This document shows, in pieces, positions 56,904-64,000 of a stretch of 64,000 nt of DNA. The DNA comes from Neisseriaceae bacterium PsAf. Lineage in GTDB: Bacteria > Pseudomonadota > Gammaproteobacteria > Burkholderiales > Neisseriaceae. Within the stretch, counting starts at the first letter, position 1, and every line of letters starts with the position of its first letter. The position numbers and the translations under genes were made by a program. Below the pieces are notes generated by a model, which saw only the letters and a list, made by a program, of their open reading frames with translations, did no database searches and was not told the origin of the DNA. The stretch covers positions 32,632 through 96,631 of the forward strand of contig WNLJ01000022.1 in NCBI GenBank assembly GCA_017114885.1. Reading direction: 5' to 3'.

Positions 56904-58451
56904 ATGAGAATAGGAATACCTAAAGAATCCTTAGCAGGAGAAAAAAGAGTTGCAGCGACGCCAGTGAATGTAAACCAATTATTAGATCTTGGTTTTGAAG
57001 TGATGGTGGAGAAACAAGCAGGTGCTGGCGCTGGATTTTCTGATGCTGCTTACAAAGAAGCTGGAGTAAGGGTCTCTGCTAAAAAAACAGTCTGGAATTC
57101 AGATATTATTTATAAAGTAAATGCGCCTACAGAATCTGAAATTGCCAGTATGAAAAAAGGAGCGATACTAGTAAGTTTTATTGCTCCTGCGCAAAATCCA
57201 GATTTAATTCAAGCATTAAATGAAAAACAAATTACAGTATTGGCCGTGGATATGGTCCCACGTATTTCTCGTGCCCAATCAATGGACGCACTCTCATCTA
57301 TTGCTAATATCAGTGGTTATAGAGCAGTGATAGAAGCGGCTAATGAATTTGACCGTTTCTTTTCTGGACAAATTACTGCGGCAGGGAAAATTCCACCGGC
57401 AAAAGTGCTTGTGATTGGCGCGGGTGTTGCTGGGTTGGCTTCAATTGGTGCAGCGGGTTCATTAGGTGCAGTAGTAAGAGCCTTTGATACCAGATTGGAA
57501 GTCGCTGAACAAATTGAATCAATGGGAGGAGAGTTCTTAAAACTAGATTTTCCTCAAGAAGCTGGTGGTAGTGGCGATGGCTATGCCAAAGTGATGTCGG
57601 ATGAATTTATTGCCGCAGAAATGAAGTTGTTTGAAGAGCAAGCGAAGGATGTGGATATCATCATTACAACTGCTGCTATTCCTGGAAAACCTTCTCCTAA
57701 ACTCATCACTAAAGAAATGGTGGATTCTATGAAACCAGGTTCTGTGATTGTTGATTTGGCAGCACAGGGGGGTGGCAACTGTGAATATACTGTTCCTGGA
57801 GAGAAAATCGTTACTCCTAATGGTGTAATTGTGATTGGTTATACCGATATGGCGAATCGTTTGGCAGGACAGTCTTCGCAATTATATGCAACCAATCTAG
57901 TCAATTTAACTAAATTAGCATGTCCAGAAAAAAATGGAGAATTTGACTTAAATTTTGAAGATGTCATTATTCGCAATATGACGGTTTGTCATCAGGGTGA
58001 AGTAATGTACCCGCCGCCACCTATTCAAGTGTCAGCAGCACCTAAAGCACAACCAGCTGTTCAGGCCAAAGCTCAAGATGCACCGAAAAAAGAAAAAAAA
58101 GCCACACCATTGTGGAAAAAATTAATGCCTCTAGTGATTGGTATTATTGCTATTTTATGGGTTGGTGCTTACGCTCCAGTAGAGTTTCTGAACCATTTTA
58201 TGGTATTTGTTTTGGCTTGTGTGGTTGGATACTATGTGGTTTGGAATGTTACTCATTCATTACATACTCCTTTAATGTCTGAGACAAATGCCATTTCAGG
58301 AATTATTATTATTGGGGCATTGGTACAAATTGCTCATGATAATTTTTGGGTAAGTTTGCTGGCATTTATTGGAATTTTGCTCGTAAGCATTAATATATTT
58401 GGTGGCTTTTCAGTCACTAATCGTATGTTAAATATGTTTCGTAAAGACTAG
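56904..58451 (+). CDS. pntA: NAD(P) transhydrogenase subunit alpha
   Basis: 515 residues, the single-chain E. coli form rather than the split form of some relatives. The N-terminal domain (about 1-380) binds NAD(H): [50 protein letters not shown] and [11 protein letters not shown]. An Ala/Pro/Lys linker (about 375-405) leads to four membrane helices ending at a Lys-Asp tail. With PntB it uses the proton gradient to make NADPH from NADH. Confidence 0.97.
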   Translation: MRIGIPKESLAGEKRVAATPVNVNQLLDLGFEVMVEKQAGAGAGFSDAAYKEAGVRVSAKKTVWNSDIIYKVNAPTESEIASMKKGAILVSFIAPAQNPDLIQALNEKQITVLAVDMVPRISRAQSMDALSSIANISGYRAVIEAANEFDRFFSGQITAAGKIPPAKVLVIGAGVAGLASIGAAGSLGAVVRAFDTRLEVAEQIESMGGEFLKLDFPQEAGGSGDGYAKVMSDEFIAAEMKLFEEQAKDVDIIITTAAIPGKPSPKLITKEMVDSMKPGSVIVDLAAQGGGNCEYTVPGEKIVTPNGVIVIGYTDMANRLAGQSSQLYATNLVNLTKLACPEKNGEFDLNFEDVIIRNMTVCHQGEVMYPPPPIQVSAAPKAQPAVQAKAQDAPKKEKKATPLWKKLMPLVIGIIAILWVGAYAPVEFLNHFMVFVLACVVGYYVVWNVTHSLHTPLMSETNAISGIIIIGALVQIAHDNFWVSLLAFIGILLVSINIFGGFSVTNRMLNMFRKD

Positions 58452-58459
58452 GAGTTAAT

Positions 58460-59830
58460 ATGACACAGGGATTAGTAATCGCAGCATATATTGTTGCTGC
58501 ACTATTGTTTATTTTTAGTTTGGCAGGTCTTTCGAAGCAAGAAACAGCTAAAATAGGCAATTATTGTGGTATTTCGGGGATGACTATTGCTTTGATAGCA
58601 ACTATTGCAAGTGATAGTGTCAATGGCTTGGGTTGGATAATATTAGCCATGGTAATAGGTGGTTCAATTGGTCTTTACCTAGCCAAAAAAGTAGAGATGA
58701 CTCAGATGCCTGAGTTAATTGCTATTTTACATAGTTTTGTGGGCTTAACAGCAGTTTTTGTTGGGATTAATAGTTTCATTGATTCAAGTGTAGTTAGCTC
58801 TGATATGCATTTTATTCATCTAATCGAAGTCTTTTTAGGCATATTCATTGGTGCGGTGACTTTTACTGGATCAATTGTCGCTTATGGCAAATTGAGCGGA
58901 AAAATAAAAAGTGCGCCGTTAGTATTATCTCATAAAAATCTTTTGAATATTGGTGCATTAGTGGTATCTCTATTGTTGATGATTTGGTTTGTACAAGTTG
59001 AATCTTGTTTGCCTTTAATTGCTATATTAATTATTGCTTTACTGTTTGGATGGCATCTAGTTGCGTCTATTGGTGGAGCAGATATGCCTGTTGTGATTTC
59101 GATGTTGAACTCATATTCAGGATGGGCAGCAGCAGCAGCTGGATTTATGCTAGGAAATGACTTGTTAATTGTCACCGGAGCTTTGGTAGGTTCAAGTGGT
59201 GCTATTTTATCGTATATCATGTGTCAAGCGATGAATCGTTCGTTTATTTCCGTGATTGCGGGAGGTTTTGGCAATGAAAATATTTCAGCTGTTGGTGATG
59301 AAGCAGGTGAGTATAAAGAAGTCAACGCGGATGAAGTAGCAGAGTTACTAAAAAATGCTTCTAGTGTTGTCATTACACCAGGATATGGTATGGCAGTTGC
59401 TCAAGCTCAATATCCTGTAGCAGAGATGATAAAGAAATTAAGAGATCAAGGAATAGATGTTCGCTTTGGTATTCATCCAGTCGCAGGAAGATTACCAGGA
59501 CATATGAATGTGCTATTAGCTGAAGCTAAGGTTCCATATGATATTGTATTGGAAATGGATGAGATTAATGATGACTTCGCTAATACAGATATCGTGTTAG
59601 TGATTGGTGCTAATGACACGGTTAATCCAGCAGCAAAAACAGATCCTAATAGTCCGATTGCAGGCATGCCCGTATTGGAAGTTTGGAATGCTAAAGATGT
59701 GATTATATTCAAGCGTTCAATGAATACTGGTTATGCAGGTGTACAAAATCCATTGTTCTTTAATGAAAATAGTGCGATGTATTTTGGCGATGCGAAAGAT
59801 TCTGTGGATGAAATAATAAAAAGATTATAA
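58460..59830 (+). CDS. pntB: NAD(P) transhydrogenase subunit beta
   Basis: 456 residues. About nine N-terminal membrane helices (1-260) with the proton-path region [41 protein letters not shown], then the NADP(H)-binding domain: [46 protein letters not shown] and [12 protein letters not shown]. It is eight bases after pntA. It complements MaeB as an NADPH source. Confidence 0.97.
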   Translation: MTQGLVIAAYIVAALLFIFSLAGLSKQETAKIGNYCGISGMTIALIATIASDSVNGLGWIILAMVIGGSIGLYLAKKVEMTQMPELIAILHSFVGLTAVFVGINSFIDSSVVSSDMHFIHLIEVFLGIFIGAVTFTGSIVAYGKLSGKIKSAPLVLSHKNLLNIGALVVSLLLMIWFVQVESCLPLIAILIIALLFGWHLVASIGGADMPVVISMLNSYSGWAAAAAGFMLGNDLLIVTGALVGSSGAILSYIMCQAMNRSFISVIAGGFGNENISAVGDEAGEYKEVNADEVAELLKNASSVVITPGYGMAVAQAQYPVAEMIKKLRDQGIDVRFGIHPVAGRLPGHMNVLLAEAKVPYDIVLEMDEINDDFANTDIVLVIGANDTVNPAAKTDPNSPIAGMPVLEVWNAKDVIIFKRSMNTGYAGVQNPLFFNENSAMYFGDAKDSVDEIIKRL

Positions 59831-59876
59831 AAGTCATTGAGTAGGTGGGTTATATAATAGAAAGAAAGGGATAATA

Positions 59877-60251
59877 TTGAATGGTTATGTTACCATTTCT
59901 AGCGGGAGGTTTTCCTTAGCTGAGAGCAATCCTTGTAAAACAGAAGGTGTAAAGAAGGTGGAATCAATACATGGGGATTTTACGGGAGAGGTTTGTGGGG
60001 ATGTAACAAAAGATTCTAAATTTTCAAAAATTAAAATTGGGATGTCAGCAAAGCAAGTGCAAGACTTAATAGGACAACCTACGGATACAAGTTCGCATGC
60101 TACAGGTAAAAATTGGGTTCCTTATTATTTTGGCAGTGATAGATCAAGAACAATGTATTATTATAAGGATCATGGACGGTTAACTTTTGCTAAAAATGGA
60201 TCTAGACTATTTAGAATTGAAGTAGATTCTACTGAAGATGGTTATTATTAA
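59877..60251 (+). CDS. Small BamE/SmpA-like protein lacking a signal peptide
   Basis: 124 residues from TTG 59877. The second half has the BamE-like motif KIGMSAKQVQDLIGQPTDT followed by YYFGSDRSRTMYYYKDHGRLTF and FRIEVD. Family members are usually exported lipoproteins; here no signal peptide can be read and the frame stops just upstream, so the 5' end may have been lost. AAAGGG lies eight bases before the TTG, and a clear terminator follows. So it is transcribed, but the exact N-terminus is doubtful. Confidence 0.55.
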   Translation: MNGYVTISSGRFSLAESNPCKTEGVKKVESIHGDFTGEVCGDVTKDSKFSKIKIGMSAKQVQDLIGQPTDTSSHATGKNWVPYYFGSDRSRTMYYYKDHGRLTFAKNGSRLFRIEVDSTEDGYY

Positions 60252-60252
60252 T

Positions 60253-60290
60253 AAAAAAAACAGAGCTTTTTTGCTCTGTTTTTTTTATTT
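60253..60290 (+). terminator. Rho-independent terminator after the BamE-like gene
   Basis: A run of A and CAGAGC pairs with GCTCTG and a run of T around a six-T loop. The A and T flanks make it usable from either direction. Confidence 0.88.
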
Positions 60291-60407
60291 TAGAGGAAAA
60301 TTATTTTATTTACTATTCCATTTTGATATCTTGATAGAAAGGTGAGGGGGCTTTTGATAATTTTTTTAAGAATTTAAAGTATTAACAATTGATAGAATTT
60401 TTATATT

Positions 60408-61286
60408 CTATCTAACAATTCGTAGTTTATGCATCCATTGACCTAAATGACCATCGGGTTTAAAGCACTTTAGTGAAAGCCATAAGTCTAATAAACTAAT
60501 AATAGAATCCAACATAAATTCGCCATTTAAAATAGCCTGAATAATTTCCTGATGATTCATTTTTTGAAAGTAGTTGACTTCACCATCAAGATTATGAGGA
60601 TTAAGGTCATTAGTTGTTTGTAAATGGTAAACATGCAAATATTCACGATGTACACCGCGATGGACTTCACGAAAACTAAAATAAGTTTTTGATTGCAATA
60701 TTGATTTCAATTGACTGGCATGGATCCCCGCTTCTTCAAAACTTTCTCTTACAATTGATGTATGTGGAGATTCACCTGCACTAATACCACCACAGGCAAT
60801 ATTATCTAATTGATTGGGGCTGACCTCTTTATGAGAACTTCTTTTAGCAATCCAGTGCATTATGGTGTTATCACTATTTAAGAACCAAGCATTTAAGTGA
60901 ACTGCATGACTTTTTAATCCTAAGGGTCTAAAAGCGGAACGTTCGAGTTGAAACAATATGTTGTTGTCTTGTGCATCAAAAACATCAAATAATTCATTTC
61001 TCCAGCCATCATAAATTTTTTGCTCATGCCAATTCCAAGTGGTACTTGTAAGAATCTTAGCCATTGAGTACCAATCTTGGGTTTGTATATAAACACTATT
61101 ATTTTTCTCTTGTGCGTAACAAGATAAATCTTCGAGAATTAGCTTTTTAAATTTAGGGCTTAATAGACCTAATTGACAGCCATTTAAATACAAGTTCTGA
61201 TATTCAGATAAAACAGGATTTAATTGAGGTTGTAAAAATGCCAAGATCTCATTTTGCTGTTCTTTGTTAATATAGTTATCGTACAT
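60408..61286 (-). CDS. Nudix hydrolase with N-terminal DUF4743 domain
   Basis: 292 residues. The N-terminal ~120 residues match DUF4743 (VFDAQDNNILFQLERSAFRPLGL at its end). The Nudix box is at about 168-190: GGISAGESPHTSIVRESFEEAGI, with all key Gly, Arg and Glu. YLHVYHLQTTNDLNPHNLDGEV follows. Eukaryotic relatives fused to or resembling thiamine pyrophosphokinase act on damaged thiamine diphosphates; the same is possible here. It overlaps the mscS-like gene by 11 bases. Confidence 0.88.
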   Translation of the reverse strand: MYDNYINKEQQNEILAFLQPQLNPVLSEYQNLYLNGCQLGLLSPKFKKLILEDLSCYAQEKNNSVYIQTQDWYSMAKILTSTTWNWHEQKIYDGWRNELFDVFDAQDNNILFQLERSAFRPLGLKSHAVHLNAWFLNSDNTIMHWIAKRSSHKEVSPNQLDNIACGGISAGESPHTSIVRESFEEAGIHASQLKSILQSKTYFSFREVHRGVHREYLHVYHLQTTNDLNPHNLDGEVNYFQKMNHQEIIQAILNGEFMLDSIISLLDLWLSLKCFKPDGHLGQWMHKLRIVR

Positions 61287-62559
61287 AATAATGTTCAGGA
61301 TATTTTGCTAACAAAATGCCACTTTCTTGAAATTCATTATATATTTTCTGAAGAATTTCTGAATGCGTTTCTGCAGCAGGAGGATAGAGTCGATTAATCC
61401 AGTAGGATGCTTTAATTTCAATGCCAATAGGGTCTATTTGGTGGATAACGACGGCGATTTTCTTTTTATTATTAACATTAGCATGTTGGTGTATGTTTTT
61501 TTCTATAATATTAATAGCCTCTGTGATATTGCTTTCGTGCGCTAATTTTAAGGAAAATTCTTGTAAAAATTCTTTGGCTAGCATGCTTTCATTTTTAACA
61601 ACATCTGAGATTATCTTTTCATTCGGAATAAGTGCTTCTATGCCATCATGCGATTTTAGCGTAACAAAACGTGTAGAAATATTTGTGACATAACCGGTAA
61701 CATCATTGACAGTAATCTTATCGTGAATACGCACAGATTGATCAAGCAAGATGACAAATCCTGAAATATAATTACTCACAATGTTACGTAAACTAAAACC
61801 CAAGCCAGCAGCAAAAGCACCACCTAAAATAGTGAGTGCGGTAATATCGATACCGAAAATAGGTAAAATAATAGTGACAGCAATAAAAATAATCAAAAAT
61901 TTTAAGATTTTAGAAACAATTAATTTAAAATTTTCATCTACGTTTTTAACAGACATAATTCTGGTTTCGATAAAGCGACCCAGCCAAAGGGCTACAATAA
62001 AAGCAGTGATAGACCAAAATATACCTACAACTAAGGTAAAAACGCTGATGGATATTTTTCCAATAGAAAGTTGAATCGTTTGACTAAATGCGATAAGCGA
62101 CTTACCCACACCAGTAAACCATAAAATAAAGACGGCCACGAATAAGATAATGGCAATTTTTTTACCATGCTCAGAAAGTCGGTAGGGAATGACATAGGCC
62201 AGTAATTTTGCAACGAGCATAAACAATATAATCCACAAGCTCATAGCGGTAACTAGATATAACCAAAATGGAAAATAATCAAAATATGTGATGCTAATGG
62301 CGGTTCCTATACCACTTAACAACCAGATAATAAAAGGAATGAATAGATAACTAAACGATATTTTTGACAGAGCAGTCGAGCTATCTTTGATCTTCTTAAT
62401 GATTAAAAAAGTAATTAATAACCACAATGAAACCATTAATAACTCTAATAAAGAATTTTTAGAAAATAAAACTTTCTGAACATTATTAGTAAAATAAAAA
62501 GGAATACTCAGAAAGCCTGTGTAAACCTCTTGTATGTTGGTCAATAAATCTTTAGACAT
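61276..62559 (-). CDS. MscS-family mechanosensitive channel
   Basis: 427 residues. Several N-terminal membrane segments (about 35-200), then the pore helix and beta domain: ILGGAFAAGLGFSLRNIVSNYISGFVILLDQ, VRIHDKITVNDVTGYVTNIS and TRFVTLKSHDGIEALIPNEKII. The C-terminal part is the cytoplasmic vestibule domain. Opens on membrane tension to release solutes. The extra N-terminal helices place it among the larger MscS homologues rather than MscS itself. First gene of a two-gene unit with the Nudix gene. Confidence 0.92.
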   Translation of the reverse strand: MSKDLLTNIQEVYTGFLSIPFYFTNNVQKVLFSKNSLLELLMVSLWLLITFLIIKKIKDSSTALSKISFSYLFIPFIIWLLSGIGTAISITYFDYFPFWLYLVTAMSLWIILFMLVAKLLAYVIPYRLSEHGKKIAIILFVAVFILWFTGVGKSLIAFSQTIQLSIGKISISVFTLVVGIFWSITAFIVALWLGRFIETRIMSVKNVDENFKLIVSKILKFLIIFIAVTIILPIFGIDITALTILGGAFAAGLGFSLRNIVSNYISGFVILLDQSVRIHDKITVNDVTGYVTNISTRFVTLKSHDGIEALIPNEKIISDVVKNESMLAKEFLQEFSLKLAHESNITEAINIIEKNIHQHANVNNKKKIAVVIHQIDPIGIEIKASYWINRLYPPAAETHSEILQKIYNEFQESGILLAKYPEHYYVR

Positions 62560-62900
62560 CGCTTATCCAGTTATATATTAATTGGCTTTAGTATACTATT
62601 TTTCTTTGTATAAGAAAAAGTAAGCTTCCCCATTGTTTTGAAAATAGAAATATTCTTTAAAAAAGCAAATAGTTTAAAAAATCACCACTGAGTAGTGAAG
62701 AAATATTTGGGACTATCAAATTTATGAATGAGAAAATACTTTTAAAGCATATTTGAAGTGTAATCAAGTCAAATAAAGAGAGATGATTGTTGAGCTAAAG
62801 AATATGATATCTCTAATACTCTTTACCTTAAATACTTTGTCTATTAAGAGTATAATCAAAAAGAAATTATAAAATTCAATTCATTTAGGAGATAAAAAAT
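62560..62900. other. Non-coding gap
   Basis: AT-rich, between the mscS-like gene and a small secreted-protein gene. ATACTCTT (62816-62823) and AAGAGTAT (62846-62853) are inverted repeats around 22 bases. No coding frame, RNA gene or terminator is apparent. Confidence 0.5.
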
Positions 62901-63197
62901 TTATCTTTGATTTTCAGGACAATCTTTTAAAGCAATTATTTTTTGATTGTCTAGAAAAATATAACCATCTTTTACATACAATTTTCTATCGTCGCGTTTA
63001 ATTTTATATTTTTGAAGGCATTGGTTCACACTAATTTTTCTACCATTTGAATTGAGGATAACATCGCCTGATTTTCCATCTTGACCAAAAGTAGAGGTTC
63101 CACCATCTACATTAACAGAGCCACTAATTGTAGTATAAGTAAAAGTATTTAAAAATAATAAGAATAAAAATAAAATTGTTTTTATTGAGTTTTTCAT
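62901..63197 (-). CDS. Small secreted protein of unknown function
   Basis: 98 residues. Signal peptide about 1-24 (MKNSIKTILFLFLLFLNTFT), then GSVNVDGGTSTFGQDGKSGDV, a short Gly/Asp-rich part reminiscent of the GKDG triplets at 29128, and a C-terminal domain with two Cys (NQCLQKY and LKDCPEN). It starts four bases after the stop of the M16 peptidase gene, so it is probably in the same unit. No family recognised. Confidence 0.65.
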   Translation of the reverse strand: MKNSIKTILFLFLLFLNTFTYTTISGSVNVDGGTSTFGQDGKSGDVILNSNGRKISVNQCLQKYKIKRDDRKLYVKDGYIFLDNQKIIALKDCPENQR

Positions 63198-63201
63198 TTC
63201 A

Positions 63202-64000
63202 CTAAAACCTTAAAGGAGAAAAAGTAAAGCTTTTATGTAGTTCCTCTAGACTATCATAGTGTTGATAACCCTTTGGAATAATAAAATCTTGTTTTGTATT
63301 TTGCTTACCCGCCACTTCACTAATTAACACAAATTCTTTTTCATTCATAATGGTTTCTTTGAAATAATGAATAATTTCTTGCTTATTAGTGTTTTCTACT
63401 TGCTCAGCGAGTTGTTTAAAGATTGGGGTATTGGTGTTGTTAAGTTCAAAATCTTCATAATGACGATTGATTTCATCTCTTGTATTGCATGGGTTTTCTT
63501 GTAATTCTTTTAAAATAGTTGTTTTAAATTGATTAAATTCTTTATCAGACATACTTTCTAAAGTGGCTAATGCCTCAGCGTAATATGCTTGTATATTTTG
63601 ATAAAGAGCTTTAGGAGAAGTATTGGGACTTTCAATAAAAAAGATTAATGCATTATGTATATTATCTAATGCATAACCACTCACCGAAGCAGTATAACCT
63701 AATTGTTTTTCAGTTCTTAAACGATGAAAAAAAGAGTCTTGAAGCATTCGTCTTAAAAAAGTATTATAAAACCTATTTTCTAGAAAAGTATTAGAGGGAG
63801 AATAATAAGTGATAATAATGGCATTATTTTTATTATTAATCTTTTTGGTATAAACGATTTTTTGTGTTTTTATTTCTGGAAAACGTTGAATAGGATATTG
63901 TGGATACTCGCTAGGGAAGATGGACTCAATCGAATCAGCAATGTTTAAAACTTGTTTAGGTGGAGATGGATAGCAACGGTTTTTATTTTGGTCTATTTTG
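63202..64000 (-). CDS. M16-family (insulinase/pitrilysin-type) peptidase, C-terminal part (cut by window edge)
   Basis: At least 266 residues, open to the right edge. The ATG at 63747 is internal: the same frame continues upstream with YTKKINNKNNAIIITYYSP and FYNTFLRRML. DSFFHRLRTEKQLGYTASVSG is the hallmark of the last domain of pitrilysin and insulinase (cf. FNQLRTEEQLGY). The zinc site HxxEH would lie outside the window. It probably cleaves small peptides in the periplasm or cytosol. The product ends SFTFSPLRF. Confidence 0.92.
   Translation of the reverse strand, partial: KIDQNKNRCYPSPPKQVLNIADSIESIFPSEYPQYPIQRFPEIKTQKIVYTKKINNKNNAIIITYYSPSNTFLENRFYNTFLRRMLQDSFFHRLRTEKQLGYTASVSGYALDNIHNALIFFIESPNTSPKALYQNIQAYYAEALATLESMSDKEFNQFKTTILKELQENPCNTRDEINRHYEDFELNNTNTPIFKQLAEQVENTNKQEIIHYFKETIMNEKEFVLISEVAGKQNTKQDFIIPKGYQHYDSLEELHKSFTFSPLRF

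Noticed and set aside
57543..57881. 112-codon minus-strand frame inside pntA
   Set aside because: Rich in Arg, His and Cys without any motif; antisense to the conserved NAD-binding domain.
62816..62853. Inverted repeat as a terminator
   Set aside because: Eight pairs with a 22-base loop and no T-run; too weak.

Overview
The window is AT-rich chromosomal DNA of a Gram-negative bacterium, most likely a low-GC gammaproteobacterium. The evidence is LpxC, heptosyltransferase I, lipoprotein signal peptides, MetX-MetW, two tandem FadD ligases, EtfAB, MacAB and PntAB. I cannot fix the genus. Nearly everything is chromosomal housekeeping in short same-strand runs. I see no rRNA, tRNA, insertion sequence, phage or CRISPR array. 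The left edge cuts pgi and the right edge cuts an M16 peptidase gene.

Layout. 1-1832: pgi end, cinA, and a small Pmp3/YqaE-like membrane protein behind a heptanucleotide repeat. 2266-6615: accessory region with a plasmid-type primase-like protein, a decayed gene fragment, and module A (lipoprotein, large cytosolic protein broken by a frameshift, coiled-coil membrane protein). 6745-8467: two META/DUF4377-type lipoproteins. 8464-14835 (minus): murA, two fadD, mnmA, dut. 15011-20235 (plus): Na+/H+ antiporter, mpl, a PotD/PotF-like lipoprotein, mnmE. 20236-23976 (minus): lpxC, trmO, a large alpha/beta-hydrolase lipoprotein. 24175-28865 (plus): waaC, etfB-etfA, yigZ, purD. 28866-29649: decayed DNA with a broken collagen-like lipoprotein. 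29650-32793 (minus): macB-macA. 33034-33616: comEA-like gene and a small secreted protein. 33620-35316: M61 peptidase pseudogene. 35465-40488: DUF2235 hydrolase, maeB, ldcA-like lipoprotein. 40548-41471: ppk2. 41660-47978 (plus): nhaD, argE, rsuA, metX-metW, thyA, folA. 48009-50546: module B, an intact paralogue of module A. 50550-52295: small secreted protein and a broken pqaA. 52572-53027: SnoaL-like protein. 53060-55266 (minus): thiM-thiD-thiE under a TPP riboswitch. 55539-59830: frameshifted benE, pntA-pntB. 59877-64000: BamE-like protein, Nudix hydrolase, MscS channel, small secreted protein, M16 peptidase.

Functionally the window joins envelope building and recycling (murA, mpl, lpxC, waaC, ldcA), tRNA modification (mnmA, mnmE, trmO), fatty-acid use (fadD, etf), NADPH supply (maeB, pntAB), nucleotide and folate work (dut, purD, thyA, folA), methionine synthesis and thiamine salvage.

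The strongest candidate for an undescribed system is the three-gene module found twice (3860-6615 and 48009-50546), with a third decayed trace at 3631-3784. Gene order and the C-terminal motif of gene 3 are kept while the rest has diverged. A second theme is recent gene decay. An M61 peptidase, pqaA, benE and module A gene 2 are all broken by apparent one-base losses, mostly in homopolymers, while every essential gene here is open.
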